From NCBI GenBank assembly GCA_013399695.1, contig VXAU01002307.1, positions 276,630 through 340,629 of the forward strand: a DNA stretch of 64,000 nt, read 5' to 3'. The notes under the pieces are model-generated. The model had not been told where the DNA came from. It did no database searches and worked only from the letters and a program-made list of their open reading frames with translations. This document shows positions 22,769-34,033 of this stretch, in pieces (positions within the stretch are counted from its first letter, which is position 1; each line of letters starts with the position of its first letter). Both the position numbers and the translations under genes were made by a program. This stretch comes from Formicarius rufipectus. Lineage: Eukaryota > Chordata > Aves > Passeriformes > Formicariidae.

Positions 22769-25700
22769 ACCCATGGGGAGCAAAGCTCTCTGGGCAGCAG
22801 GGTTTCACTGTCACACGGCCCTGTTGCCTGGGAAAGAGTCAGGACAGCAGGGTGCAGCTATGGAGCTCCTCACCCCCAGTTTTCAGATGACAAAACCATC
22901 CTGCAGTCTCAGTCTTGGGCCAGGGTCATCCTGCAGTGTTGCTTTGGCCAGGCTCCCTTCACAGGTCAGAAAACTTAAAGCAGAAGCCAGACCTTGTCCT
23001 CCCAGACACCACCAGCCCCACACTGGCTGCAGCATGCACAAAAGCAGCTCCTCATATCCAATTTCACATGGATGTCACTGTGCTGTGCAGTGGGGTCCTA
23101 GAGCAGAGCAGCCCTTTCAGCTGGAGGGACCCTGGTGCCTCTGAGAAGGTCTGGACCATAAGCCCTTAACTCTTTCAGGCATCACAGAACACATGCAGCT
23201 CAGAACTCTCCTGCAGTTTGCCCCCAGCTGCCCAGCAGTGCCAGACTCCCCAGGATGCACCTCAGGCCAGCTGTGCCGTCCCATGAGCCCAGGGATCTGA
23301 GCCCTGGACTGGGATTCACAGCCAGCAAAACGCCATAGTTGGCTTGTAAACACACTGCCTTCCTCAGATCCCCCACACAAAAGACAGCATGAAAACCCAG
23401 AGCTCGGAAACACAGTGCTAAGCATGATATCCCAAAGGCACTCCAATAGTAGCAGCTTTTCTGTTTGCAAAGGGGCTGCTGCCCAAGTCCCAACTAAACC
23501 GGGAAACAATCCCACACAAAGAAAGCCAGAAGAAGACTAAGCTCAGCAGTTTGGTCCTTTGGTGGGAGCAGTCTAGATTTCCAGTCCTGCTGGGGGTTTC
23601 TGGCAGACAAGCCTCCCTGCAGAACCTCTCCATGCTGAGCAACCTCTTCTACACTGCAAAACCCACTCAGCCTCATGTAGGATCTGGAAAGCAGAACAAA
23701 AGCTTTCAGGATAAACTCACACTGTTTCCAGGGGCTGATCTCAGCACTTTCTTTGGGTAAGATTCAGAACCTGCAAAGAAGAAATCAGATTTGGTTAAAA
23801 AGAAGATGATGGCAAGTGCTTGGAAGGACAGCTACAGCTCCCATAAGAGGATGCCTGCTTAGCTCAAGTGCTATGTTTAGATTCCATACAAATCTCTTGC
23901 TGAGGAATGGAAGCTTGGGATTCTGTGAGGTGCCATTTTGCTCTCCAAGAGCCTGATGTGAAGGCAGCCCTGCCGTGTGCACCGCAGCCAGCTTTGTTCA
24001 TTCTGGGATAAATGCAAATATTTACTACAGCAGTGCTGCAGAGCCAACACACCTCAAGGAGTGACACAGATCTCCTGGGTGTTGACCCAAGTGTTGCCCT
24101 TTCAGGCCATCTGTGGCAACCCATTGTCACCCACCCCTCTGGCTCATGGCACAGCCCCCATAGTGGCAGCAAGGACAACATCTGGTTAGCAGGGCTTTGG
24201 CTGCAGGCAATGATTCAAGTCAGTGATGCAGAACCTACAGGAGGCAGCCCCACTTCCTAATCCATGGAGTCCTCAGCACGTCTGGCACACCAGGAGGAAA
24301 ACCAGCAGTCTGAACAGGAACAGCCCCCATCCTGCAATTGCATTTTCAGGGCTACTTTTTACACTTTTTACATCTAACAGGGGAGAAGAATCAGCCCAGT
24401 AGGCACCACAGGGACATGGAGGAGGAATTATGGTCTCATGGCACAGCAGTGATAACTCCCACTTTCCCAAGGGTTAATTTTCAAATATACTTGGATAAGC
24501 AAGGCCCAGCCTCCCACCAGTGCAGCAGCAAAGCAGGCAGGATGATCCATCTATGCAAACTCCCACCTCTCCCACGGATTCTGCAAAATCCTTTCACTCT
24601 CCACAAGCAAATATCAGTTGTGTTTGGCCAACAGCCTGCCCTGAGCGACACCGATGCCCAGCAGTTTTCCCAAAGAGATCCAAAAGCTGCTCCACTTTCC
24701 ATTTGGAACAAGTCCCCACAGAACACGGCAACACCAGCAACTGACCTATGGCTGGGCAGCTCCAGCCATCCCTTCCAGACAAGGACAGGACCCACTGCAT
24801 GCCCAGGCAGAAAAACTGATGCAATACAGGCAGCAGCTTTGGAACCTCCAAGTAAATAAAATCCCCTTTTAACAGGGAGAAACTGCATACTTAAACAATT
24901 CTCATGAGACATAACATGAAGAGGAGAGGGGTCACAGCCACCTCTGCGTTTGTGGCCCCCTGCATCTCTCACACATGGGGAAGCACAGGCAGGATGTCAT
25001 CACGCGCTGGTTCTGGGTGCGGTCCCATACACTCCTGTTCACCAGGGACAGATTCCTTCCCAGCCACCATGTGGTTTTACTGCTCAGCTGTCCCAGTGCA
25101 TGGGGAGAAGGGCTGGGCAGCCACACTGTGCCTGATTCCAGCACTGGTGGCACCCATGACCCAGGGTCCCCCTACCCATAGGCATTGCAGGGCCGGCGTC
25201 ACGGGGCCTCAGCCTCTCACACCAGCATGCAGCATACGAGTTGAATCTGTGTCCCAGCATAATCCAACACTGCCCACAGACTCAGGATGCCACTGGCACG
25301 TGGAGGTTACTGTCCCACACCATTACCTACATGCCCACACCCCTCCATCCTGGAGTCCAGACAAGCCTCCCTCTCCTTCACTTGCATGCTCTGCTCATGC
25401 AGAGGCCCCTGCCCATTGACTCAGGAGCCAAAAAGGAGCAAGAGCTCCATCAGAAGATCTGCACCTCTCTCAGCAGGACATGAGCGCTCTAACAGGCCAA
25501 GCTGATCCTCAGAATGGGCTCCAATATCAGCAGCGCCCACGTCCACCTGCAGACACAGGTTACACACAAGGCTGTCGGGCTCTTTCCCTCCTTCAGCATA
25601 GTCCCCCATGGCTCTGCTCCTTCCCTGTTAAGCCCAGTGATTTCTGTGGGTACTTCATGCTGCTCTTGCATTTGTGTGCTCAGCTATCTCCCATGCCAGC

Positions 25701-26960
25701 TCAAGGGCGAGTCAATTGATGCCAAGCAGAGATGGGCAGGTAGGTGCACAGCTGGGTACAAGAGCGGCTAGCTTTCCACAGACCCAGAAGAAGAGGTATG
25801 GCACCAGTGGCACCAGCACCTGGGGCTCCCAAGCCTGCACCATGTTCCTCCTGCAAAGGAGGATGGAGGATGAAGCCACCAAAGGCTGGGCAGTGGCACT
25901 TGACATAACCCACCCTGCCTGTGTTGATGCTGTCAAACAAAGCCCTTGTGCTCTGCATCAGCCACTGACTGTGGCTTCCCTGTGTGAGCAGTGTTCACTG
26001 GGGCTGACTGTACCATGGCAGACTCTGAGCTATAGACATCAATTATTATCATTAATGAAGTGTTCTGAGAATATAGGCAGTGGAAGCAAGACCTTCCCAA
26101 CCCGGCTCACTTCTGCCTGCAAACAGCAGCTCCCTATCACACTCCTGCAAGCAAAAATCCACGCTAGACTGCATCTTGACCTCCTGTCATACAGCTTTGC
26201 CAGTGCCAGGCTGGTGGGTACACCATCTCAGTCACAGACACTACTCTGGGCTCAAAAACAACCCACAGTGACACACATTGTCACAGCATTGTCATAGCAA
26301 TCATCCAGCCGGGTCCTGATAGGTCAGTGTGAGTGTTGACTGGGGAACAGGTGCTGGGACGTGGCAGCAGCCAGACGAAGGCTCCAGTCTTCGCCCAGGG
26401 CAGAGCCCGACTGGCACCACGGGCTGGCTCAGCTGCTGGCTGGGGCTTAGGGGGGAGCCCTGCACTGGTCCAGCTCACTCAAATCTAGGCCAGCATGCTG
26501 CAAACATGCTGATGGGTCCAGCAAGGGACAAGGATTCACACTATCCCCTTCACATGAGCACCACAGCAGGAGCACACACAGAGTGAGGAGCACAGCAACA
26601 CACCTCGAGAGCAGTCCAGCTTTGCCCACTCGGCATCACAACAGCTTGGTGAGCTGAGAGGGAATAGCCCAGCCAGTGTCCAGCAGGAGAGGCCCATGGA
26701 CCACACTGCCTTGGGCTTCCAGGCTGCCCTGCCAGCAGTCATAGCCAGCAGCAGCAAGCCTGGGTGGGACTGAGCTCCAAAGCTCCTGCAGCAAAACTGA
26801 GTTGGCCAGGTGGGCTGACAGCAATGGCAGATGCTGCCCTCAAAACACACAAGGGCAACTGCATCTTCTCTATATCCCACGGTACTTCCCACAGTCACCT
26901 GAAGTCAGCTGCATTTCTTGCACATGAGACCAAAGTGACCAGCAGGGATTTACTCATCCC
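22769..26960. other. Unique sequence, no gene recognised
   Basis: About 4.2 kb free of recognisable repeats and exons. Pyrimidine-rich plus-strand segments near 25,300-25,650 give chance open frames. Confidence 0.5.
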
Positions 26961-27095
26961 AGAGAATCATTGGATTCTTTGAGTTGAAAGGGACCTTAAA
27001 GATCTTCTCATTCCACAGTCCTGCCATGGGCAGGGGCATCTTCCACTGGACTGGGCTGCTCAAAGCCTGGTATAACCTAGCCCTGGAGACTTCAT
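26961..27095 (-). repeat. CR1 LINE, 3' fragment
   Basis: Reverse-complement CR1: AGAGAATCATTGG, then 'AAGGGACCTTAAAGATC', 'CCATGGGCAGGGGCATCTTC' and 'CTGGGCTGCTCAAAG'. It fades into unrecognised sequence after about 27,095. Confidence 0.85.
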
Positions 27096-27277
27096 GCTAC
27101 TATGCCATACCGCTGGAAAGAATTCTTTGGTTCCTTGAAGAATAGCCCCAGTGAATTTGCAGAGGTAACCACTCCTGCCCCACACAGGGGTGCACATACC
27201 CAGAGCCAGATCAGGAGGTTTCTCTTGTTCTGGTCAGTTCACCCAGCAGGACCTTCATCTATCAGGCCCTGCAGTAA

Positions 27278-27762
27278 ATCTCTGTCCTGGTTATAGTAGC
27301 CAGGATCAGTTTGTCACTGTGTGGGTGTGGATTCTAAACCCTCTATGTCATTTTTTTCTCATGGACTGCTCACAATGGACCATTTGCAGCAGCTGCCCAG
27401 GGCACATCCAGCCCCTCAGGCTACAAGCTGGGTGTTCAGGAACTTCTGTGGGATAAGGAAGTTTTCCTGCCTCCACACCCACCTGAGGGGCCATGTCTGC
27501 TCAGGGGCCATGAGGGATGCCAAAAATAGGCCATTGTTTATCTCACAGGGTAGATCACCCATTGTGAAACTCCCCACTCTGGGGGAGGGACTGGGCATCC
27601 CCATTTGAGCCCAAGCAGAGATAAGTTTGGGGTTTTGGGACTNTTTTCCTTCTGCATCAGTGTATTTTGTGATCTTTCATTAAATTGTTACTCTGACTTG
27701 CAATCCCATTCTGAGTTGGATTAACTTCTCCTGCTGGTTTAACTCTAAACCAGCACAATCTC
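27278..27762 (+). mobile_element. Solo LTR of an endogenous retrovirus, with 5-bp duplication
   Basis: The LTR proper is 27283-27757 (475 bp). It begins TGTCCTGGTT and ends AACCAGCACA; these ends are inverted repeats of each other at 9 of 10 positions. The 5-bp sequence ATCTC flanks it on both sides (27278-27282 and 27758-27762). An ATTAAA polyadenylation signal at 27679-27684 sets the plus strand as the sense strand. No internal retroviral sequence follows, so it is a solo LTR left by recombination between two LTRs. A 5-bp duplication is usual for ERVL-type and some class I elements in birds, but the class is an inference. One base, 27643, is unresolved (N). Confidence 0.9.
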
Positions 27763-29588
27763 CTAAAGTGAAACACTGCTAAGAATTCAGGCTGGAATCT
27801 TCTCCCTCCAAAGTTCATCATCAACTTTAAGTTTGTATCCTTGCCAAAAATGGCAACTTTGCATAGCAAGCAGCAGACCCAGCTGTATGACCACTCCTCT
27901 TCCACCTTGAGAACTTTGCTATGTCCCTCTCAGCACCATTAGGGCAGATCCCCAAAGCTCTATCAGGTGCCACACCACCCTATGCTCCGCGGGGCTCCTG
28001 TTAGTAGAAACACTGCCAGATCCATAGTGCATCTAATTAGAACATCCAGTTGCTTCTCTCCTGCACAGATTAGTGCTTCCCATAGGATCATTAAGGAGAA
28101 GAACCTGCAGGAACCTCCCACCATCACTGCAACCCTACACATGTGGCCACCTGGATGATGGTCCCCTGTGGATGGGCCTGAGGAGGATGTGAAGGGCTGG
28201 TCCATCCCACTCCCACCCTGCAGCCACCTCCAGTCTAGCCTTGCTGCGAGCACTCGCCCTGACAAGTCCGATTAGCTGATTACAAAGGGAATGTGTCATT
28301 TCAAACACACAATCAGATTTCCCGGCCCTTCTGCCCATAACAAAATGTCTCGTGAAATGGCTCATTCTGTTCTCCCGTAGAAGTGTGTTTCCCTGCAAAA
28401 GCCTGATACGAGGAGAGAAGGCAAAAAAAGGAAAAGACAAAGCTAAAAATATAATCTGAAAGATACCACGGCAGCAATAGATTCACAGGAAAATGAGGTG
28501 GGAAGGGGGCTGTGAATGTGTTAAGATCATGTTTAATCTTTCCCCAGTCACCTAAAAAATGCACTGAAGGCAGAAATGACACCTCAACATTTCCTTTGTG
28601 CGAGAGCTGACTCCACCCTGTTTTCCTCTCCATCTGATGCTCGGGGAAGGATACCAGCAGACATCTCTGCTGCTGCCAAGCAGCAAGGGGCCCCAGCAGA
28701 GGGTTAGTAGGAGAAGAGGGAGGAAGGAGCCGGTGGGAGGAACCTGGCAGCAGGGCTGGGCTGTGAATCCTCATTCAGCATCACCTCAGATGCAGGATGA
28801 GCTTTGCACTAGTACAGCACCTGCTCCGGATTTCCACCCCATTGCCAGCACCTTGCAAAGGAGTATTGAGACTGAGGAGGGGTCAGGAACATCTCAGTGG
28901 ACTCAGGAGGCCACAGGGTCCAGTTATAACTGGTGGGCAGAGGCTCAGTCTCTGAAGGGGGGAAGGACTGACTTGCTACCACGTTTCATCACTACAAAGA
29001 GGTCAAGTGCCCAAGCAAAACTGCTGACCTGCTGGCAGCTGCAAATCTGCAGTGTCAGCCTCATTTGTCTCATGTTTTGAGCACAAAAGGGTCAGCCCAG
29101 TCTCCCCTTGGCTCTGTGATCCTGCTGGACCTGGGATGCTGCATACCTAGAGGCAGCTGCCCCCAGACACAGCAGCTCCTGAGCAGGACAAACCCAGTCT
29201 GGGACTCTGCTAAGCTCCTAGAGGAGCCAGGATTCTTCTTCAGAGGGCAAAACACAGACCATCAGCAGAAGATGAAAAGAAAATCCTCTTCCAGAGTATT
29301 ATCATCCAGATTTTAAGGCTTTGCAGCTCCCACTCTTGGGGAGCCCATGAGCATGTTCATGGACATGCATACACCAGGCAGGGTACTGACTAACTCTCAG
29401 CTGCATTCAGAGCCCCTCAACTGTGTACTGGGACAAGCAGACATGAGAATTTGTACCAAATCACCCACTGAGGCCTCTGGGATGTCTGACCCTGTTCACA
29501 CAGTACTACAACTCCCTGCCTAGTGCAAGGAGAACAAACCTTGACTGCTGTCCCAGTCATACAAAGCTTCAGCTCAAAAGCTCTTCTT
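27763..29588. other. Unique sequence including a possible conserved non-coding block
   Basis: No gene is recognised. The part from about 28,250 to 28,560 is less GC-rich than its surroundings and carries TF-like motifs such as GATTACAAAGGG, so it is listed as a candidate regulatory block in the findings. Confidence 0.45.
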
Positions 29589-29809
29589 AGGATTAGATAC
29601 TGGGAAGCAGTTCCTGTCTGTGAGGGTGGGTAGGCCCTGGCACAGGTTGCCCAGAGAAGCTGTGGCTGCCCCATCCATGGAAGTGTTCAAGGGCAGGTTG
29701 GATGGGGTTTGGAGCAACCTGGTCTAGTGAAAGTTGCCCCTGCCCTTAGCAGTGGGGTTGCAATGAGATGACCTTTAAAATCTCTTCCAACCCAAACCCA
29801 TGATTTTGT
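29589..29809 (+). repeat. CR1 LINE, 3' fragment
   Basis: The copy contains 'GGTTGCCCAGAGAAGCTGTG', 'GGTTGGATGGGGTTTGGAGC' and 'CTTCCAACCCAAACCCATGA' and lacks the last duplicated octamer. It is the last CR1 before a 9-kb gap without CR1. Confidence 0.92.
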
Positions 29810-32800
29810 GCCACCATACACCCCCAAACAGTTCACCTCCTTGGAGCAAGGCAGGGTGGAGGGAGCAGCTGTCATCCAAGACAAGGGATATCCATGGGGG
29901 CTGGGCTCAACATCCTGCTCTGCATCAGGGACACATATTGCAGACAGGAGACCCGCTGCAGAAACCAGCCACTGCTCCCATGGTGAAAGACATGGTTACC
30001 CAGATCTTCACCTCTTCACTGTAAGGCACACTTAGGTCCTGGACAACCCACAAGCTGGAAAAGAGGGGAAGGATGTATCTGCAGCCATAGGGAAATACTG
30101 CAACATGCCTCCATCAAAGACAGTCTCCCATCACCCTTTCCACCACCAGTAATCTAGTCAAGGTGATGATGAAGGGTTGGACTGGTCAGCCTGATGCCTC
30201 ACCAGCAGCGGTGATGCTCGACATTACAGACTCAAATACTACAGAGTAGAGGCTGGGAAGGAGTTCCCAAGGGAGACTGATCTCTATCTTCCACAAACAC
30301 ATACAACTGCTTCCAGGCTCAAGTGACAGCACAAGCCAACAGTGACTGTGGGTCCAGGCTCAAGCCCATCTTCCCCCCACAGGAGAGGGTTGGGGCCAGT
30401 CCCTCCAGTTACCAACACAGATCCACACAGGCCTCCTTGGCGCAACCACCGCAGCTCTGATAAATCCAAACCTGCTGACTCAGAGCCATCAACTGCTGTA
30501 ATGAGAACAATAAGCCATGCAGCCATCACTGTCACAGCCTCAGCACAAGCTTATTTTTAGGTGCCGTATGAGAGTCAGGTATTCGTAGCTGCACAAGTCT
30601 CCCTGAGCAGAAGCTTCAAGCATCCAGGGACTTGGGAACCGCCATTGTTTTGTGTTTCTTCTTGGCATATCTGCTTAAAACAGAGCTCCAAGCCTGACTT
30701 AGATGTCCAAGTGACAGGTACTACATGAAAGTCTACTATACACAGGCCTTACAGCACCTACACTGCTCTGTGCAAAGCTTAAGCCCAATACTCAGCCCAT
30801 TTCTTTGCACACGGTTGCTCCTCCATCAGCATCCCAGTTGTCACTCTGGCACCGTAGCACTGCACTCAAGGCAGCAGGGAAACATCCCAAGTTCATGGCC
30901 AAAGAGAATTAAGGCAAAGGACACCCAAGTGATGTCTATGAGTCTGAGGAGGAAGGTCAGAGCAAGCCTGGGAACAGCCAAGCCCACTCCCTGCCCTTTA
31001 ACCAAGAGGCTTCTTAATTTAGAAATCCTAATTAGTTATGGGAAAGATTTATTCTTTTAGGGACAAAATTAGTCAGGCACCTGACTGGTCTGTCTCTGAA
31101 AGCCTCCTCTAGGAAAACAGAAGTCCTCAGCAGTGCTGGCGTGAGGAGGAAGGCAGGCAGCCCAGAGTGATTCCAGAGTCACCCGTGGGACAAGGGCTTA
31201 GTGCTGCCAGCAGAAAGCCCAAAATGCTATTCTGTAAAGCTCCTCACTAGGATCAAGGTCATCACCCAGAGCTTATCAGGGAGCTCAACTGCCTGGAGGA
31301 AGAAAATTGATTTTTAAGATTTTCCCCATTCTATACTGCAGTCAGCTGACCCAGTCACTTCTCTTGGCTACACAAAAAACACATGCCTGAAGACACTTAC
31401 CCTGGAAGGTTGTTGTGGTGGTGGCAGCAGCCACAGCAGCAGACAAGGAAAGGGGGCCCAGTAAACTCAGTCTCTGCACTGGACATGGGAGGTACCAAAA
31501 CCTTTCCATTCCACATGCCAGGAACACAGGCTCTCTGCTCCACTCATGACTTTAGCCCAGAAATACAACACTGGACATCAAAAACCCTTTCTAGATGCTT
31601 CCTCCAAATCAAAACGTCTCCTCTAAGTGTTTTGGAAACTGCTAATTTCTCAAAAATTGATAAAAATTTAAAATTCTGTACAGTTCCAGGCACACCATCA
31701 AAAAGCAACCAAAGCAGCAGGAGAAGAACCCATCCCCTGCAGCCAAAGCCAGCTTACCCCGGCAGAAAAACAAACTGTGCTCCACAGCCCTGCCCAGGGC
31801 TCTCCTGGGAACAGCAACTGATGTGTTAACAGCGGCGTCACCAGATGAAGTTGTGGCTAAAGCAATTGACAGGGCACAGGGATGGTGCAAAGAGGAGAGG
31901 AATGGGAATATTCCCCTCCCAGTAGAGCGGGAGGGGAGAGGCAGCTCACCCCCCGCCCCAGGGTCCTTAACTCCAACCACGGAGGCTTAACCCTACGTAA
32001 GGAAGGAACACTCTGGACCTGCCATACGCTACAACAACCAGGGCCTGCCACAGCTTCCAGAACATGCCCTGCATCCCTGCACACAACAGAGCTGAGTCCC
32101 CATGGAGAGAACAGCTCTGACCATGTTGGGGAGCCCCCCATGGACAGTCCCCATACCTACTAAACCAGACTACAAAAAAATAGAATTAAAGGGCAATTCC
32201 CTTCTTCAAGGACCATCACCCAAACCCAGCCAACCTTCTCTAAGTTCCAAGTTCATGCGATGGCAATAGGGACATGCAGCTGGAAAGCCACCAGAACAGC
32301 TCTCCAGTCTCACAGTCGTGGCCCAAGGGGCCTGACACCAGCAGAGCCCTCCCGCGGGACACAAAGGAATGCAGAGACTCCCCAAGGAGCAGACTATGGT
32401 AACAATGTGCTTCCCACATCTCGAGTTGTTCAGAAGCAGAAATCCCTTTGGATAAGTCTAGCATGAGAAAGCTGGAGGGAAAGTGCCAGTTAAGTGCAGG
32501 AAGAGACTGATGCATGGGCCAATCTCTCTGAGGATGCTGGAGAAGCCACACCTCATCCACGGTAATGGAGAACCAGCTGATCAGGAGTCACCCCACACCA
32601 TCCACAGCTGAATCAAACACAGCTTTGCCATCGCCTGCAGCATATTGTGACTGCCCAGCCACACACACTCATAACATTGTTTGCCCACAGAAGGGTCCCC
32701 ACCACAACAGGCTGAGGGCTGGGCACACCTGAGGGGAACAATAACCCTGGAAACAGCGAGAGAAGAAGATGGGAAATACAGAAATCGCTGATGGGGAAAG

Positions 32801-33039
32801 GGCCACACAGGTCCTCTAGTAGATCTCCGGGGTAACCAGTCTATAGAGAAAATGCTGAGCTCAAGGATACCTCTAGAGCCCACCTCCTGCCATATGACAG
32901 TACTCCAAAAATAACTACAGAAATATGTGAGGACCCATTCCAAGTTGTTCCCGGCTCTCTCCACATTCTCCCTCTAATGTAAATCATCTCCTTCAAATCA
33001 CAGGCCGGCAGTTCAATGTGTTACAGCAGCTCGGGGCTA
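29810..33039. other. Unique sequence left of the CpG island, no gene recognised
   Basis: No repeat is recognised. On the minus strand two segments resemble splice donors (GGG|GTAAGC at about 31,756 and AGG|GTAAGT at about 31,400). They lie downstream of the island in the direction of the putative minus-strand gene and could belong to alternative 5' exons, but no matching acceptor is convincing. Confidence 0.4.
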
Positions 33040-33297
33040 CGGGTCCCCGGGGCTGGCTCATCCTTGCCCCAAGGACCCGGCTGGCTCCGCTCCTTGGCGG
33101 GTGGGAGCGCGGCCGTCCCTGTGCCACCAGCCCCCCGCCGGCAGGATCTCGGCAGGGCACGGTGCGGGATGCGCCGGGGAGGGGACGCGCGGCTTGGACC
33201 GGCTCTCCCGGCGGTGGGGCCGCAGCCCTGCCCGCAGCCCTGCCCGCAGCCGGCCCCTCTCTCCCGCAGGCACAGCACCGCACCCGAAGCCGCGCGG

Positions 33298-33325
33298 CCC
33301 CGCAGCCCCAGGCCCCCCGCACTCC
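33298..33325 (-). other. Potential G-quadruplex
   Basis: On the minus strand four G runs of 3, 6, 4 and 4 bases are separated by loops of 5, 3 and 4 bases. This fits the standard G3+ loop 1-7 rule. It lies just inside the putative first intron, about 12 bases past the minus-strand splice donor. Confidence 0.6.
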
Positions 33326-33336
33326 CTCGGCTGCTC

Positions 33337-33344
33337 ACCTCGGC
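33337..33344 (-). other. Consensus splice donor on the minus strand
   Basis: On the minus strand the sequence reads GCCGAG|GTGAGC, with the intron starting at 33,338 and running to lower coordinates. The match to the vertebrate donor consensus is close and the site is correctly placed inside the CpG island, 50-250 bp from its right part. I infer a first exon, likely untranslated, from about 33,339 upwards. Its start cannot be set from sequence alone. Confidence 0.55.
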
Positions 33345-33610
33345 TCTGCCCGCTCCGTTCCGCCGCCGTCTCCCGGGCGCGGCCCCACGCCGCAGCGGCC
33401 GCTGCCCNGCCCCGGGCCGCGCCGGAGCTGCGGGGCTGCGCCGGGGCTCTGTCCCCACCCGACGGGCTGGGGGCTGCCCAGGCTGTTCCCACGCACGTCC
33501 CGCCTGCACACGGGCAGGGTCCTGCAGAGACAGCGTCAGTGTCCTCCTTAGATCCCCCATCCATGCAGAGCCGCCTCCGCCACTCCTAGCCCCCGCGGCG
33601 CAGCTCCCTG

Positions 33611-33797
33611 GGGTTCCCGGTCCTGAGCCCACTTGCTGTGCACAACCTGTTTGGAGGGCACACCCGTAAGGCTGGCTCTGGAGATCCCCACATAATCGAC
33701 TCATAAGGCTTGTGCATTTTGGGAGTATCAGGGTGAGCAGCTCCCCCAGGAGATGCATGTGGAACGCAGGGGCTGTTGCTCTGCCAGACACGACTGC
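33611..33797. other. Short unique flank of the island
   Basis: Transitional sequence between the CpG island and the minisatellite; nothing is recognised in it. Confidence 0.5.
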
Positions 33798-34033
33798 AAC
33801 CACAGCACGGATGCACGGGGTCCATCGACACAGGGGATGCACAGCAGGGATGCGCTGGGTGCTGGAATGCAACATGTGCACAGCATGGATGCACTGGGTG
33901 GAGGGATGCACTGGATGCACAGCAAGGAAGCTGCGGGTGAGGGATGGACTGGGTGTACAACAAGGATGTAGTAGATGCAGGAATGCACTGGATATAGAGG
34001 GCTGCACTGAATGCACAACAGGGATGCAGTGGC
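33798..34033. repeat. Degenerate minisatellite, unit about 39 bp
   Basis: Units start near CAGCACGG (33,802), CAGCAGGG (33,842), CAGCATGG (33,880), CAGCAAGG (33,919), CAACAAGG (33,958) and CAACAGGG (34,017). Each continues with GGATGCACTGG-like sequence. The spacing is about 39 bp except for one irregular interval. Because 39 is a multiple of three, both strands keep long open frames with a 13-residue period. That explains most of a 388-codon minus-strand frame at 33,021-34,187. Confidence 0.85.

Larger units (their letters stand above)
33040..33610. promoter_or_regulatory. CpG island, probable gene promoter and first exon
   Basis: About 570 bp with very high GC and a dense, undepleted set of CpGs, unlike everything else in the window. 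There are many GC-box-like and CCGCC motifs and no obvious TATA box. This is the usual form of a constitutive vertebrate promoter. A strong minus-strand splice donor lies inside (33,337-33,338). A plus-strand pyrimidine tract ending CAG (CCCCTCTCTCCCGCAG, up to about 33,270) also looks like an acceptor, so plus-strand transcription is not excluded. Open frames across the island are long because stop codons are rare in such composition; I do not call any of them a gene. Base 33408 is unresolved (N). CpG islands that are not promoters also exist, so the gene start is an inference. Confidence 0.85.

Noticed and set aside
27643..33408. Two unresolved bases (27,643 and 33,408)
   Set aside because: These are single assembly ambiguities, one in an LTR and one in the CpG island; they are not biological features.
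33016..33669. A 217-codon plus-strand frame in the CpG island
   Set aside because: GC-rich composition makes stops rare in all frames; the translation is low-complexity Pro/Arg/Ala sequence across an unresolved base.
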